A stretch of DNA of 64,000 nt from DASZCR01 sp964246705. Its GTDB lineage: Bacteria; Acidobacteriota; Blastocatellia; Pyrinomonadales; Pyrinomonadaceae. Made by a program: the position numbers and the translations under genes. Shown in pieces: positions 35,420 through 44,763 of this stretch (within the stretch, counting starts at the first letter, position 1; each line of letters opens with the position of its first letter). The stretch is taken from the NCBI GenBank assembly GCA_964246705.1, contig CAXTRQ010000005.1, forward strand, positions 1 to 64,000. The letters are read 5' to 3'. The notes under the pieces were generated by a model. That model was not told where the DNA came from and did no database searches. It saw only the letters and a program-made list of their open reading frames with translations.

Positions 35420-38400
35420 TTACTGGCAGCTACTCGTGACCGTGTAAGCTACCCCGTCGTCAATGGCGTTACTGCCATTGCCCTGATCGTGCGGCACTAT
35501 GACCTGCCGCGTCATAGTCGTCGTGTTTCCAGCCGTGTCTCTGACTTTGAATGTAATCGTATAGACACGACCGTTGCTGTGACCCTTGCCGCTGTTGTCG
35601 ACGTCAGCCCTCAACTGCACCGACTTACAATCAGCGCCGATGACGATGTCCTTGTCTGAGATACTGCCTTCGTCGCTGGTGACTTTCATAATCACGACTC
35701 TATTGAGATTAACGCTCAAATCACAGGCGTCGCTTGCGCTAGCGATCAAGTCGGCCACGTTAATCTGCTGGTACTTCTTGTTATGCGTCGTGAGCGAAAT
35801 TATCCGCCCATTGGAAGTAATCGTCGGCGCGGTGGTATCAATGACGTTGACGATCAACGTGTCTTCGCTGAAAGCGCCGCTGGGGTCTGTGACCCTGAGC
35901 GTGATGGTGTGCGAGCCGAAGGCCAGTACCGTGTTGAGCGTCGCACCCGTGCCGAGCACGTTCGTGCCTTCCCTCCACGCGTAAGTCAGCGGCGTGTCTC
36001 CGTCAAGGTCTGACGAACCCGAACCGTTAAGCGTCACTGCGCCGGAGCACTCGACCGTCTGGTCTGGCCCTGCGTTGGCCGTCGGTGCGTCGTTGACCGG
36101 GCTGATTGCGATTGAGACGGTCGCGGGTGCACTCGTCAAGGCAGGAGACGCGCCGTCGCCGGTATCCGTGACCGTGAATTGGAAGCTATCCGTCCCGTTG
36201 TAGTTGAGATTAGGAACGTAAGTGAGATTCGGCGCAGTGCCGGTCAACGTACCATGTGCCGGGGCTGTGGTGATCGTATAACTTAGATTGGCAAGCGCCG
36301 TCTCAACATCGCTTCCGCTGAGCGTGATGGATTTGGCAGTGTCCTCGCCTGTCGCCACTGATTGCGAAGCTGCTGTCGGGCCATCGTTGATTGCCGTGAC
36401 GATAATCGAAACCGTAGTCTCAGAACTGCTCAGAGCAGCGGATGCGCCATCGCCTGTATCGGTCGCCTTAAAGGTGAAGCTATCGCTACCATTAAAGTTG
36501 GCTGCCGGTGTGTAGGTCAGATTCGGCGCGATGCCTGAGAGAGTCCCATGCGCTGGGTTTGATACGACCGTAAAACTCAAGCTTGAGGCCGGAGTCTCGA
36601 CATCGCTTCCCGTCAACAAAATGTTGAGCGCATTATCTTCGCCCGTGCTCACGGATTGAGCGTCGGCTGTCGGCGCGTCGTTAACGGGCGTGACGTTGAC
36701 CGTGAAGGTCTGCCGCGCGCTCGTATCCATGCCGCCGTTATCCGTGCCGCCATCGTCTTTAATAATCACGGTGACCGTCGCCGAGCCGTTAGCATTGAGC
36801 GCCGGTGTATAGGCCAGCGTTCCATCAGGTGCAACGGTGGGCTGCACGGAGAAGAGCGAATTGTTGTCGTTGGTAGCAACAAAGCTGAGTGCTTGAGCGG
36901 CTTCATCAGTTGGCCCGGCGCTCAGGTTCGTCGCCCAGTTGGCAATAGTCTGCGCTCCCGCGTCTTCCAGAACGGTCTGGTTTGCGCCAACTGTAAAGCT
37001 GGGCGTGTCGTTGACGGGCGTGACGTTGATAGCCACGGTGTCCGTGTCGCTCTGCGCGCCGCCGGTTCCCGTGCTGCCATTGTCGTTGGTGGTGATACTA
37101 AGCGAAGACGCGCCGTTGAAATCCGTGGCGGGGCTGTAGCTCAAGCCGTTCAGAGCATTGTTGATGTCGGTGATGGAACCGGCAAAGGTCATGGTCTGGT
37201 CGCCTGCGCCGTCGCCGTTCGTGAAAGTCAGCCCGGTCGTGCCGCCGAGCGTCATCACGCCGTTGGTCGCCGACAGAGTAACTTCGGTCGTGTTGTTTCC
37301 GGCATCGGCATCCGAGATTGAGGTGGGATTTGCTCCCGCGCCTGAGAACGCCAGCGCGTTATCTTCCAAGACGGTTTGCGCGGCTGGAACCGCATTGACC
37401 GGCGCGAGGTTGGCGGGAACGGGCGCACCCGGTAGCCCCGTCACCCTCAAGTTATAAGGGACGTTCAGTCCCCCATTCTGATTGGACTCGCTGACGACGA
37501 CGGTGAACGTCTGGTTAGCCGGAACATTGAACGAGAAGAGTTGCGTGGTTCCTGCGCCCGATGTTGTCGAGCCTCCGTTATCAGCCACGAAATTCGTCCC
37601 GACGGAGGTCGGAACGAAGTTCGGAATATAAGCGTCCACGTATAGGAGGGCGCTCGCAGAATGGGTCAGGTTCACGGTCACGCAGATGGGAGAGGCGGAA
37701 GTGTTCGTGTAAGTATAAGCGTCATAGCGGCGTGTCGCGGTAGAGGCGAACGCGCCCGGACTCGCTTTCGGAGTTCCGCAACTTGAAATCGGGAAGGTGA
37801 AAGCCATTCTGCTAGTCTGCAAGCCGGTGGTCGCAGAGGTCGCGCCCGCCGGAACTACCGGCGCTGTCGTGTCGAGCACGGTCGAGCTATTCGATAGTTG
37901 GCCTGTGGGCACGATGAAGGGGTACGAACGGGTAATGCCGTTGTAGTTCACCGTCAGCACGAAGTTAATGTTGGCGGCGTAGGGTGCGGTCTGTTGATAG
38001 ACGAACTCGAAAGGAGTCGCGCCAGCCGCCGAGCCATTAGTCGCGGCGAGGTCTGGATAAGCGCGCGAACTCGAAGGAGTGACGGAAACGCCTGTGGTCG
38101 CCGAACTGATGGTCGCCGTGACGTTCGAGGCTGAAATCACACCCGTGTTGAGCAGAGGCACCGAGAGCGTCCCGCGCTCGCCCGGCTCGATGAAGCCGTT
38201 GCCGTTGCCGCCAACTTCGGAGACAGTGACCGTACCGAGCGTCACATTGGCCGCCGAAGGCGACGCGCCGATGTACTGCAACGCAGCGTCGGCCATGATG
38301 ATGCCGTAGCCTGAGTCGCGGTCAACACCTGCCGCTTCGTTATCAATCGCAGTATTCTGAAGTGCGTCGCGCACCTGTGCAGGCGTCAGCGACGGGTTCG

Positions 38401-40372
38401 CGGATTTTAACAGAGCGGCAATTGCGCCCGCGTGCGGGGCAGCCGCCGACGTGCCGAAGAAAGAGATGCCGAAGCCGCCCGCTCCTGTCACGGACGCGCC
38501 GTCGGCAGCGGTGATGTCCGGCTTCTGGCGCAATTCGCCGCCGGTCGCAGAGACGTTGCCCGGCGTTTTGGGCGTGCCGTTGGCGTTATAAAAGAGGCGG
38601 CGCGGGCCGTCGGAAGAAAACGTCTCGACTTGATTCGACGCGCTGAAGGGGTTTGGGAAAGGGCCTACCACGGCAGTCGCCGCCACGCCGAAGGCGTTGA
38701 GGGCGCAACTGTGTCCGGTCGTCTGTCCCGCCGTGCTCACGGCGAGGCGTCCACGGTTCGTCGTCAGACGCAGGTAGCGCCCGACACCTGAGAATTTAAC
38801 GATGACGAGGCGAGAGTTAGCGGGCGCGGGGCCGATAGCTTCAAACGGGTCTTGCGTGCCACTCTGGCTACTGGTCGAAGCCGCGATAACAGCCGTACCG
38901 GCGGCGTTCAGCGCGAAGAGATCATAATCGTTGCCCGACCCGCCGAGGGGGTCTGACCAGTTAAGGTTGTACTGGCTGCTGCCGACTGCCGTCACGGTGT
39001 CGAAAGTCGCACCGCCGGGAAACTGGTGAACGCGGCCTGCGGCTGCTCCGCCCAAAATCGCGGGCGCATCGCCGCCGTCAACGAAGTCGCCTTCCCAGAC
39101 GCCGGAAGTGCCGTCGTTTTTGTTGCCGGAGTTACCGGCCGAAGAAAAGTAGAGCGCGCCTGATGCGGTCACGTCGTTGACGGCCTGCATGATGACGCCG
39201 CCGTTGGTGCTGGAGATGATGCCCGGAGCCTGACCGTCCTGAAAGGGCGACTCGCCGAAGTAGAAAACGTCGTCGACGATGATGTCGCAGCCCGCAGTCC
39301 GCAGGTTACGGATGTTATTCGCCATGTTCGCGCTGCCGCCCAAAGCAGTGGCGAAGAAAAGCTGTGCGCCCGGCGCGATGTCGTGGACGAGTTCGAGCAT
39401 AGCCGTTCCCTCGTCGCAAGCGGAAGTCGTCGCGCACTGTCCCGCCGATGTGCCGCTCTGCCCTGTCAGCACCGTGACCGGCCCGATGTCGCCGGACGCC
39501 TGCGAGGCGGCAAGGTTGCGAACGCCGTCGGAGAGGATACCGATTTTGACGCCCGACCCGTCGAAGCCGTAGGTGTTACGCGCCACGTCGGCCTTGTGCG
39601 TTTTATCCGCCTCAGACTTACGAACGCCTGCCGTCCCGAGGTTGTAAGAATTGGCCTGAAACTCTTCGAGCGCCTGCATGAGTTCATCGCTGATATTGCT
39701 CTCGCGCTCCTCAAAGCCGGGACGCGTCGTCCTCAGATGCTCAGGGTCTATCGTCTCCTCGCCAGTCTGCGACGTTTCCTCCTGCGAGGTCATCGCCTCC
39801 TGCTTGGGCTGAATGAAAGTGATTTCGGGGAAGTCGGAAATCGTGTCGAGGGTGTCGAGGTTGAGGGTCGCGCGAATGCTGTTGTATTGGGGATGCGCGC
39901 TGATAATCTTGACGCCCGCGCTCTTGAGCTTGCTGATAAGCTCTTTGTCAACGTTGGCCGTGATGTCTACCATCACCTCGCCGGCGTTGTTGAACGGAAG
40001 CTTGACTTCAAGCGAGTCAACATCGTCGGCGATCTTTTCGCGCCGATGCCTCTTGAGGCCATAGATAAGTTGCGAATCCATCTTCCGACGACCGCGCGTG
40101 CGCCCGGATTTCTCCAGCATCAACGATTCGATCTGTTTGCGTGCGCGCTCGCTGATACGTTCTGCGCGCTGTCCATTATTGTCGGGCGGCGTGTCTTTAG
40201 CTTTTTCCTCCTGCTGTGCGGCGGCGAGGAATGCGCGGACGGGGATAAAGTTGCCCGCGCTGACGGCGGCGGCGCAGGAGACGACCAGCAGCGAAAACAG
40301 GAGGGAACGAATCTGTTTAAGCGTTTGGGGTCGCTTCGTCTTCGGCATCGGGAGATTTTTTGTATTCTTCAT
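35420..40372 (-). CDS. very large secreted subtilisin/sedolisin-like protease with cadherin/Ig/PKD-like tail
   Basis: 1,650 residues. After a signal peptide (IRSLLFSLLVVSCAAAVSAG) comes a propeptide (~90-195, with KMDSQLIYGL, LISKLKSAGVKIISAHPQYN). The peptidase domain (~268-700) has IGILSDGV (Asp282), oxyanion region YFSSAGNSGNK and FFGTSAAAPHAGAIAALL (Ser642). The GTH box of subtilisins is absent: CDEGTAMLELVHDIAPGA has Glu321 there, as in S53-like Glu/Asp/Ser enzymes. The rest (~740-1530) is beta-sandwich repeats: a CARDB-like unit, a prepeptidase-like unit, cadherin-like repeats (FNGSDSFTFKATDTGDGA, YNGTDSFQFTVTDTGDGA) and a PKD-like unit (GPDQTVECSGAVTLNGSGSS). AAGGAG lies 13 bases before the ATG, further than usual. 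Likely surface or secreted. Confidence 0.88.
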   Translation of the reverse strand: MKNTKNLPMPKTKRPQTLKQIRSLLFSLLVVSCAAAVSAGNFIPVRAFLAAAQQEEKAKDTPPDNNGQRAERISERARKQIESLMLEKSGRTRGRRKMDSQLIYGLKRHRREKIADDVDSLEVKLPFNNAGEVMVDITANVDKELISKLKSAGVKIISAHPQYNSIRATLNLDTLDTISDFPEITFIQPKQEAMTSQEETSQTGEETIDPEHLRTTRPGFEERESNISDELMQALEEFQANSYNLGTAGVRKSEADKTHKADVARNTYGFDGSGVKIGILSDGVRNLAASQASGDIGPVTVLTGQSGTSAGQCATTSACDEGTAMLELVHDIAPGAQLFFATALGGSANMANNIRNLRTAGCDIIVDDVFYFGESPFQDGQAPGIISSTNGGVIMQAVNDVTASGALYFSSAGNSGNKNDGTSGVWEGDFVDGGDAPAILGGAAAGRVHQFPGGATFDTVTAVGSSQYNLNWSDPLGGSGNDYDLFALNAAGTAVIAASTSSQSGTQDPFEAIGPAPANSRLVIVKFSGVGRYLRLTTNRGRLAVSTAGQTTGHSCALNAFGVAATAVVGPFPNPFSASNQVETFSSDGPRRLFYNANGTPKTPGNVSATGGELRQKPDITAADGASVTGAGGFGISFFGTSAAAPHAGAIAALLKSANPSLTPAQVRDALQNTAIDNEAAGVDRDSGYGIIMADAALQYIGASPSAANVTLGTVTVSEVGGNGNGFIEPGERGTLSVPLLNTGVISASNVTATISSATTGVSVTPSSSRAYPDLAATNGSAAGATPFEFVYQQTAPYAANINFVLTVNYNGITRSYPFIVPTGQLSNSSTVLDTTAPVVPAGATSATTGLQTSRMAFTFPISSCGTPKASPGAFASTATRRYDAYTYTNTSASPICVTVNLTHSASALLYVDAYIPNFVPTSVGTNFVADNGGSTTSGAGTTQLFSFNVPANQTFTVVVSESNQNGGLNVPYNLRVTGLPGAPVPANLAPVNAVPAAQTVLEDNALAFSGAGANPTSISDADAGNNTTEVTLSATNGVMTLGGTTGLTFTNGDGAGDQTMTFAGSITDINNALNGLSYSPATDFNGASSLSITTNDNGSTGTGGAQSDTDTVAINVTPVNDTPSFTVGANQTVLEDAGAQTIANWATNLSAGPTDEAAQALSFVATNDNNSLFSVQPTVAPDGTLAYTPALNANGSATVTVIIKDDGGTDNGGMDTSARQTFTVNVTPVNDAPTADAQSVSTGEDNALNILLTGSDVETPASSLSFTVVSNPAHGTLSGIAPNLTYTPAANFNGSDSFTFKATDTGDGASAALSSSETTVSIIVTAINDGPTAASQSVATGEDTAKSITLSGSDVETALANLSYTITTAPAHGTLTGTAPNLTYVPNLNYNGTDSFQFTVTDTGDGASPALTSAPATVSIAISPVNDAPTANAGPDQTVECSGAVTLNGSGSSDLDGDTPLTYAWREGTNVLGTGATLNTVLAFGSHTITLRVTDPSGAFSEDTLIVNVIDTTAPTITSNGRIISLTTHNKKYQQINVADLIASASDACDLSVNLNRVVIMKVTSDEGSISDKDIVIGADCKSVQLRADVDNSGKGHSNGRVYTITFKVRDTAGNTTTMTRQVIVPHDQGNGSNAIDDGVAYTVTSSCQ

Positions 40373-40469
40373 ACTATTCAGGCGGCTCCTTCAATCAATG
40401 TGTAATTGTGATTATGACGAAGTCGAAGCGCGCGTGCGCTCCGGTCAATCGGTTGGTAAAACTGCCGTT

Positions 40470-40958
40470 CTACTTTGCGTTGTTCGTCATCGCTTCTTCG
40501 GCGGGCATGATGGCGCGAACGTTTTTCAAGGCCGCCAACTCTTCGAGTTTTTCCAGTGGCATGTGCGCACGAATATCGTTGTAGCGTTCGGATGAGGAGA
40601 TGACTTCGCCCCCCAGACTCTTAATCTTTGCGAGAAGATTTTTGGTAACACGCGCGCGAATGCTGACTAGCGCCCTGCCCTTCTCATCGAACTTGACGAG
40701 CGACTCGACGGCGGGAACATCGCCACCTGAGCGCACGCGGTCGAGCGCGGAGAGAAGCTGCGAATCAATCTTCTGTTGTGCCGGCGTGCGCGCTCGCTTT
40801 CCCTGTGCAGCGCCGTCGTGCTGTGCAGTAAGGTTTGTGTCGTTGCCGTTCATCTCGCCTTGAGCGCTGCTGTTTTGCGAGCAAGCGACCGTGTTGAGGG
40901 GCGCGGCGAAAGTTAGGCTTAAAAGGAGAAGGGTGCAGAATTGGAAATACTGTTTCAT
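40470..40958 (-). CDS. stand-alone secreted propeptide homologue (protease propeptide/inhibitor-like)
   Basis: 162 residues. A signal peptide ending near AVACS/NSS (FCTLLLLSLTFAAPLNTVAC; a lipobox-like Cys is possible) is followed by a domain with one-to-one resemblance to the propeptide of the neighbouring protease: QKIDSQLLSALDRVR versus RKMDSQLIYGLKRHR, LLAKIKSLGGEVISSSERYN versus LISKLKSAGVKIISAHPQYN, and MPAEEAMT versus QPKQEAMT at the end. There is no peptidase domain. It lies 97 bases upstream of the protease on the same strand. It may fold or inhibit the protease in trans, as single-domain I9 propeptide proteins do in other systems; this is inference. Confidence 0.7.
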   Translation of the reverse strand: MKQYFQFCTLLLLSLTFAAPLNTVACSQNSSAQGEMNGNDTNLTAQHDGAAQGKRARTPAQQKIDSQLLSALDRVRSGGDVPAVESLVKFDEKGRALVSIRARVTKNLLAKIKSLGGEVISSSERYNDIRAHMPLEKLEELAALKNVRAIMPAEEAMTNNAK

Positions 40959-41028
40959 GAACTCTCTTTATCAATCGAGCGCGCCATTGTCGTCTAAGAG
41001 GAGGCGCAACGGAAGATGTGCTGTGAGA

Positions 41029-41370
41029 CTACGAGAGAAAGCGGTTATGGATGATTGCCACGCTCAACCACCAACGCCCGTCCTCCTGCGGCTCGGCTTT
41101 CAAGACCCTGCCGCGTATCGCGACGAGCGCCTTGTGTAACCGCGCCACCGCGAAGAGCTTTGCGCCCATCTCGACGGGCTGTCGCAGGCGCAAGCTAAAA
41201 TCCATCGCGCTCAAATCATCCAACGCAGTCTGGCTCCCAAACTGTTCGCCGTAAACATTCGTTCCTCTGATGAACGCCGAAAAAGGCCCGTAGATGCGTG
41301 GCGCGTCGTCAAACTTTGCGCTCACTCTCTCGACTTCTCGGCTCAAGACTGCTTCAAATTGCTCCGGCAT
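41029..41370 (-). CDS. PilZ-like domain protein
   Basis: 113 residues from ATG 41370 (MPEQFEAVLSREVERV). An upstream in-frame extension to 41511 is possible but unlikely, since it has low-complexity N-terminal sequence. The core IYGPFSAFIRGTNVYGEQFG then DLSAMDFSLRLRQPVEMGAK, followed by IRGRVLKAEP, resembles the beta-barrel of PilZ-like proteins, which bind cyclic di-GMP or act as adaptors. The typical RxxxR c-di-GMP loop is not clear, so it may be a non-binding variant. No operon partner. Confidence 0.55.
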   Translation of the reverse strand: MPEQFEAVLSREVERVSAKFDDAPRIYGPFSAFIRGTNVYGEQFGSQTALDDLSAMDFSLRLRQPVEMGAKLFAVARLHKALVAIRGRVLKAEPQEDGRWWLSVAIIHNRFLS

Positions 41371-41728
41371 ACTTTTATTGTGATTGGATTTCAGTGGCTT
41401 GTTCGTTTTATTTGAGGATGCGATAAGAGAGATAAAGCGGGCGACCGGGGGCTTCAGGAACCTATCTCTCGTCTCGAAAACTTCGTGCGAACGAAACGCA
41501 CTATAGACCAATCAATTCTCAACCGTCATCTGAGGTTTGTCACTATTTCCGAGTACTTTACTCCAATTCTTCAGACGACTTTTGAGTACAAATTTCCGCT
41601 CGAAGCGGTACATTTGTACTGCCCTGTCGTGAAATCTCAATTAAAACGCAGGTTTCAGCTTTGCAGCAAATCTATTGCAAAAGTCGCGGGGCGCATGAAT
41701 CCCGCCGGGACTTGTTCGTCCAGCTTTT
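41371..41728. other. intergenic region, nothing recognised
   Basis: About 360 bases between the PilZ-like gene start and the second response regulator stop. No gene, strong hairpin or repeat was seen; promoters for the PilZ-like gene are probably here. Confidence 0.4.
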
Positions 41729-42424
41729 TTAGCGGGACGGTTTGGCGATGCCGTGACGGTAAGCATAGACCAACAGCCCCAGCCGTCCGCCTTTTATCGC
41801 CAGCTTGTCATAAATCTTCGTGAGATTATTCCGCACAGTGGATTCGGCAACGTGCATGCGCGCGGCGATGTCTCTGTTGTCCAAGCCATCGCCGATGCAG
41901 GTGATAAGCTCGCGCTCGGTCTTCGTCAGGCTGGCGATTTTGACAGCTTCCGGGTCGACAACCTCTTCCGCCGCAGCTTTGCTGGCGCGTCTCTTTTCCA
42001 TTAGACGCCGCGCCGCTCCCGGCTCGAACCAGTAGTCGCCCGTGCGGTGTACCTTCTCGATGGCGCTCAAAAGCTCGGTCGCACCCTTCTCTTTGAGGAC
42101 TACTCCCTTTGCCCCCATCTCTATCGCTTCATCGCGCTTCTCAGTCTCACGCATTCCCGTCAGGATGATGACGCTCGATGACGGGGCGACCTCAAGCAGT
42201 TCGGGCAAAAGCGAGAGACCGCTTACGGAACCCAAATCCAGATCGAGGACGATTACATCAGGCTGCTCACGCAGGGCTATGGCAAGCGCATCCTCGCTGT
42301 TACCCGCATCGCCGACGACCTTCATATCGCTGCGTGTAGTAATCAAATCACGCAGTCCGTCGCGGATGATTTGATGGTCGTCAACGAGCAGAATGCTGAT
42401 CGGCTTTTCCTTGGGCGCTGTCAT
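41729..42424 (-). CDS. LuxR/NarL-family response regulator (second pair)
   Basis: 231 residues from ATG 42424; a TTG seven codons upstream overlaps the kinase gene's end region and is possible. Receiver: ILLVDDHQIIRDGL, phospho-acceptor Asp61 in VIVLDLDLGS, Lys in VVLKEKGATE. C-terminal HTH: LTKTERELITCIGDGLDNRD then MHVAESTVRNNLTKIYDKL. The last residues YAYRHGIAKPSR match the paralogue at 17394 (YAYQHGLAKPPY). It follows its kinase by 24 bases. The target is unknown. Confidence 0.92.
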   Translation of the reverse strand: MTAPKEKPISILLVDDHQIIRDGLRDLITTRSDMKVVGDAGNSEDALAIALREQPDVIVLDLDLGSVSGLSLLPELLEVAPSSSVIILTGMRETEKRDEAIEMGAKGVVLKEKGATELLSAIEKVHRTGDYWFEPGAARRLMEKRRASKAAAEEVVDPEAVKIASLTKTERELITCIGDGLDNRDIAARMHVAESTVRNNLTKIYDKLAIKGGRLGLLVYAYRHGIAKPSR

Positions 42425-42448
42425 GATGACAATTTTACTGTTCAAAGA

Positions 42449-44155
42449 TTAGAGAGGAATTTGAACGCGTATCACCGTCTGATTCTTGTCGTCTCGCTCG
42501 ACGCTCGCGCTGCCACCGAGGCTTTCGGCGCGCTCTGCAATCGAGCGAGGTCTGAAGGATACAAACTCTGTTTCCGTTGGCGTGTTGTCGTTTGCGATGC
42601 AGAGCACGAGGCTGTTATCAATCAAGTCCAACTTCACCACGCAATGAGTGGCCTGCGTATGCTTCCAGATATTTCTCAAGCCCTCATGCACCATCTGTAT
42701 GAGTTCCGCAGCGAGCCGGTCTGTGATCTCTAACTCGCCCCGACAGATGATGTCCACATCAATACCATAATTTTCCTGAAATTGCTCTGTGTAGCGGCGG
42801 ATGGCGGAAACCAAATGATCGCGGGTCATCTCCGCATCTTTCAACTCGTGCACGTAATGACGGAGGCCGGTGATTTCGCTGACGGTCGTCTCGAACAATT
42901 GATCCAACTCGCTCGTGATGTCGTCCGCGCCGGAGTGCACCTTATTGCGAATAGCCGCCAACTTGTACTGCAAACCGATATAGGGCTGGATAACGCTGTC
43001 GTGAAGGTCGCGCGCGATTTTCTGCCGCTCGTGCTCTGCGGCATTGGAGGCCAGCCTGTCCAACAGGCGAATGTTGCTAAGGACGGGCATCACCAGTTCG
43101 ACGACCTGCTGAAGAAATTCGATATCCGATTCACCGAAGCTACCGCAATCACCCGTCAGGAAAAGCCTCCCCACGTTCCGGCCTCTGTGAATTAACGGTA
43201 GGGTGATGAACGACTCCGCATCAAGCAGCGTCGCGACGGTTGAGCCTTCATCCTTTCCCCTCCCACTGCGTTCGCCTGTGATGACATCCGAAGCAAAATA
43301 GTCTCTCTCTTTTTGCTCCCAGAAGCGCGACCTCCCTTTGTAAATAATTGCCAGCGTTTCCTCTGCAATGAAAAACTGCCGCGCCAGTTCCAACGGCATA
43401 GAAGTTCGCTCCACCTCTTCGCCTTGCGCGGCGCTTCTCACGCGGGTCAGTTGAACTTCACTTGCCGCCGCCGGATTCACGAGAATGAGCAAAGCTTCGC
43501 GCGCTTCATAAAAAGCGAGCACCCTCTTCATCAGGGTGACGATGGTTTGCGCAATTCCAAAGCGCGGGTTCGAGAACGTGTTGACATCTTTGAGCAGCCC
43601 AAGCCGCTTTTTGAGTTGTATCTCGGCTCCTCCCCAGTAGGCCATCAAGTAGCCCAACACAAGAAGATAGACGGGGCGCAGCATGAAACGATTCAACTCG
43701 AAGCGCGGCGCGGAGATGGCGGTCGCATATCCAAGAATCGTGAACAGAATCGCTGAAACGATTGTGACCAGCAAGCCCTCTCGATAACCCCACCGAAAAG
43801 AGGCAACGAGCACGGCAAAGAAAAAGAAGAAGAAAAAGGTACTGCTTGTCCCGCTGCTCAGCGAAACGAGCAAGAGATAACAGCCCACATCTATCCAGTG
43901 AACAAGACGTGAGCGCGGCAGCGTCATCGAACGTAATGCCAGCACATACAGGAGGACGCTGTAGAGGTTGTAAAAAAGGAGAGCGCCGTAGGTCACGAAG
44001 ACCAGCCGGTCAGGTTCGGACGGGTCAATATAAATAATGACGAGCGCGGAGAAAGCCAGAATCAATCTCATCAAACAAATCAGGCGGTCATCAACCGGAG
44101 AGAAAAACCTGTCCTGATTCGTTGATAATTTATCCTCCGCTCTTTTTTGAGCCAA
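42449..44155 (-). CDS. membrane sensor histidine kinase (second pair)
   Basis: 568 residues. Start is a TTG six bases after AAGGAG, which is convincing. The order of parts equals the kinase at 15649: N-terminal transmembrane block (ALLFYNLYSVLLYVLALRS, RPVYLLVLGYLMAYWGGAEI), linker LKKRLGLLKDVNTFSNPRFG, GAF-like domain, HisKA_3 box EHERQKIARDLHDSVIQPYI, HATPase with AELIQMVHEGLRNIWKHTQA, ending TVIRVQIPL. It forms a two-component system with the regulator downstream. Duplication of the whole pair within this window suggests expansion of the family, with one copy recruited to the RiPP operon. Confidence 0.92.
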   Translation of the reverse strand: MAQKRAEDKLSTNQDRFFSPVDDRLICLMRLILAFSALVIIYIDPSEPDRLVFVTYGALLFYNLYSVLLYVLALRSMTLPRSRLVHWIDVGCYLLLVSLSSGTSSTFFFFFFFAVLVASFRWGYREGLLVTIVSAILFTILGYATAISAPRFELNRFMLRPVYLLVLGYLMAYWGGAEIQLKKRLGLLKDVNTFSNPRFGIAQTIVTLMKRVLAFYEAREALLILVNPAAASEVQLTRVRSAAQGEEVERTSMPLELARQFFIAEETLAIIYKGRSRFWEQKERDYFASDVITGERSGRGKDEGSTVATLLDAESFITLPLIHRGRNVGRLFLTGDCGSFGESDIEFLQQVVELVMPVLSNIRLLDRLASNAAEHERQKIARDLHDSVIQPYIGLQYKLAAIRNKVHSGADDITSELDQLFETTVSEITGLRHYVHELKDAEMTRDHLVSAIRRYTEQFQENYGIDVDIICRGELEITDRLAAELIQMVHEGLRNIWKHTQATHCVVKLDLIDNSLVLCIANDNTPTETEFVSFRPRSIAERAESLGGSASVERDDKNQTVIRVQIPL

Positions 44156-44225
44156 GAGTATCTCCTTAAAAATCGAGCGGTCGAGTGCGAGGAATTGTTC
44201 AGCGGCGAGGTGTCAGGCAACAAGC

Positions 44226-44753
44226 TCACCCTATCGAATCAGTTGATCGGAGCCGCGCCATCATGTATGCATCAACATACTGCCCGTGACGAAATCCATA
44301 CTGGCGCAGCGTTCCCTCTCGCACGAACCCAAACCGCTCATAGAGGCGAATGGCAGGTTCATTATCCGTATACACCTCAAGCTCTAATCGTGTCAGGTTG
44401 AGCCAATGGTCTGCCATCTCGACGGCGGCTCGCATTAAAGCCGACCCGACGCCTTTTCCCTGCCAATCATCATGTACTCCCATGCCGACCGCCCCGGCAT
44501 GCCGTCTTCGCGGCCTTTGCGGGAAAGTATCAATCGAGAGCATCCCGACGACACGCTCGCCAACGACTGCCGCGAGATTGTATGTGCCGTCGCCTGTCTC
44601 TGCGAGCCGCTTCCGCCAGATGTTTATGGATGGATAAGGCAACTGGAGCGTGCCCGCGAAGGCTTTCGGGCAACTATAAATTTCATAGATTGCCGGATAG
44701 TCATCCGGTTCAAGCCGACGAATTTTAAGATTTTCAACTTGCATCGGATTCAC
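44226..44753 (-). CDS. GNAT acetyltransferase
   Basis: 175 residues. NLKIRRLEPDDYPAIYEI, VGMLSIDTFPQRPRRRHAGA, VGMGVHDDWQGKGVGSALMR (acetyl-CoA P-loop, Q/RxxGxG/A) and NEPAIRLYERFGFVREGTLR make up the full GNAT core. The pattern is that of protein or polyamine acetyltransferases of the RimI/PhnO kind. It starts ten bases after the SET-domain gene and is probably co-transcribed with it. Substrate unknown. Confidence 0.88.
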   Translation of the reverse strand: MNPMQVENLKIRRLEPDDYPAIYEIYSCPKAFAGTLQLPYPSINIWRKRLAETGDGTYNLAAVVGERVVGMLSIDTFPQRPRRRHAGAVGMGVHDDWQGKGVGSALMRAAVEMADHWLNLTRLELEVYTDNEPAIRLYERFGFVREGTLRQYGFRHGQYVDAYMMARLRSTDSIG

Positions 44754-44763
44754 CTCATAATTA

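Noticed and set aside
39383..40405. Long open frame on the plus strand antisense to the giant protease
   Set aside because: It mirrors the protease coding sequence, has a composition typical of a shadow frame and no domain.
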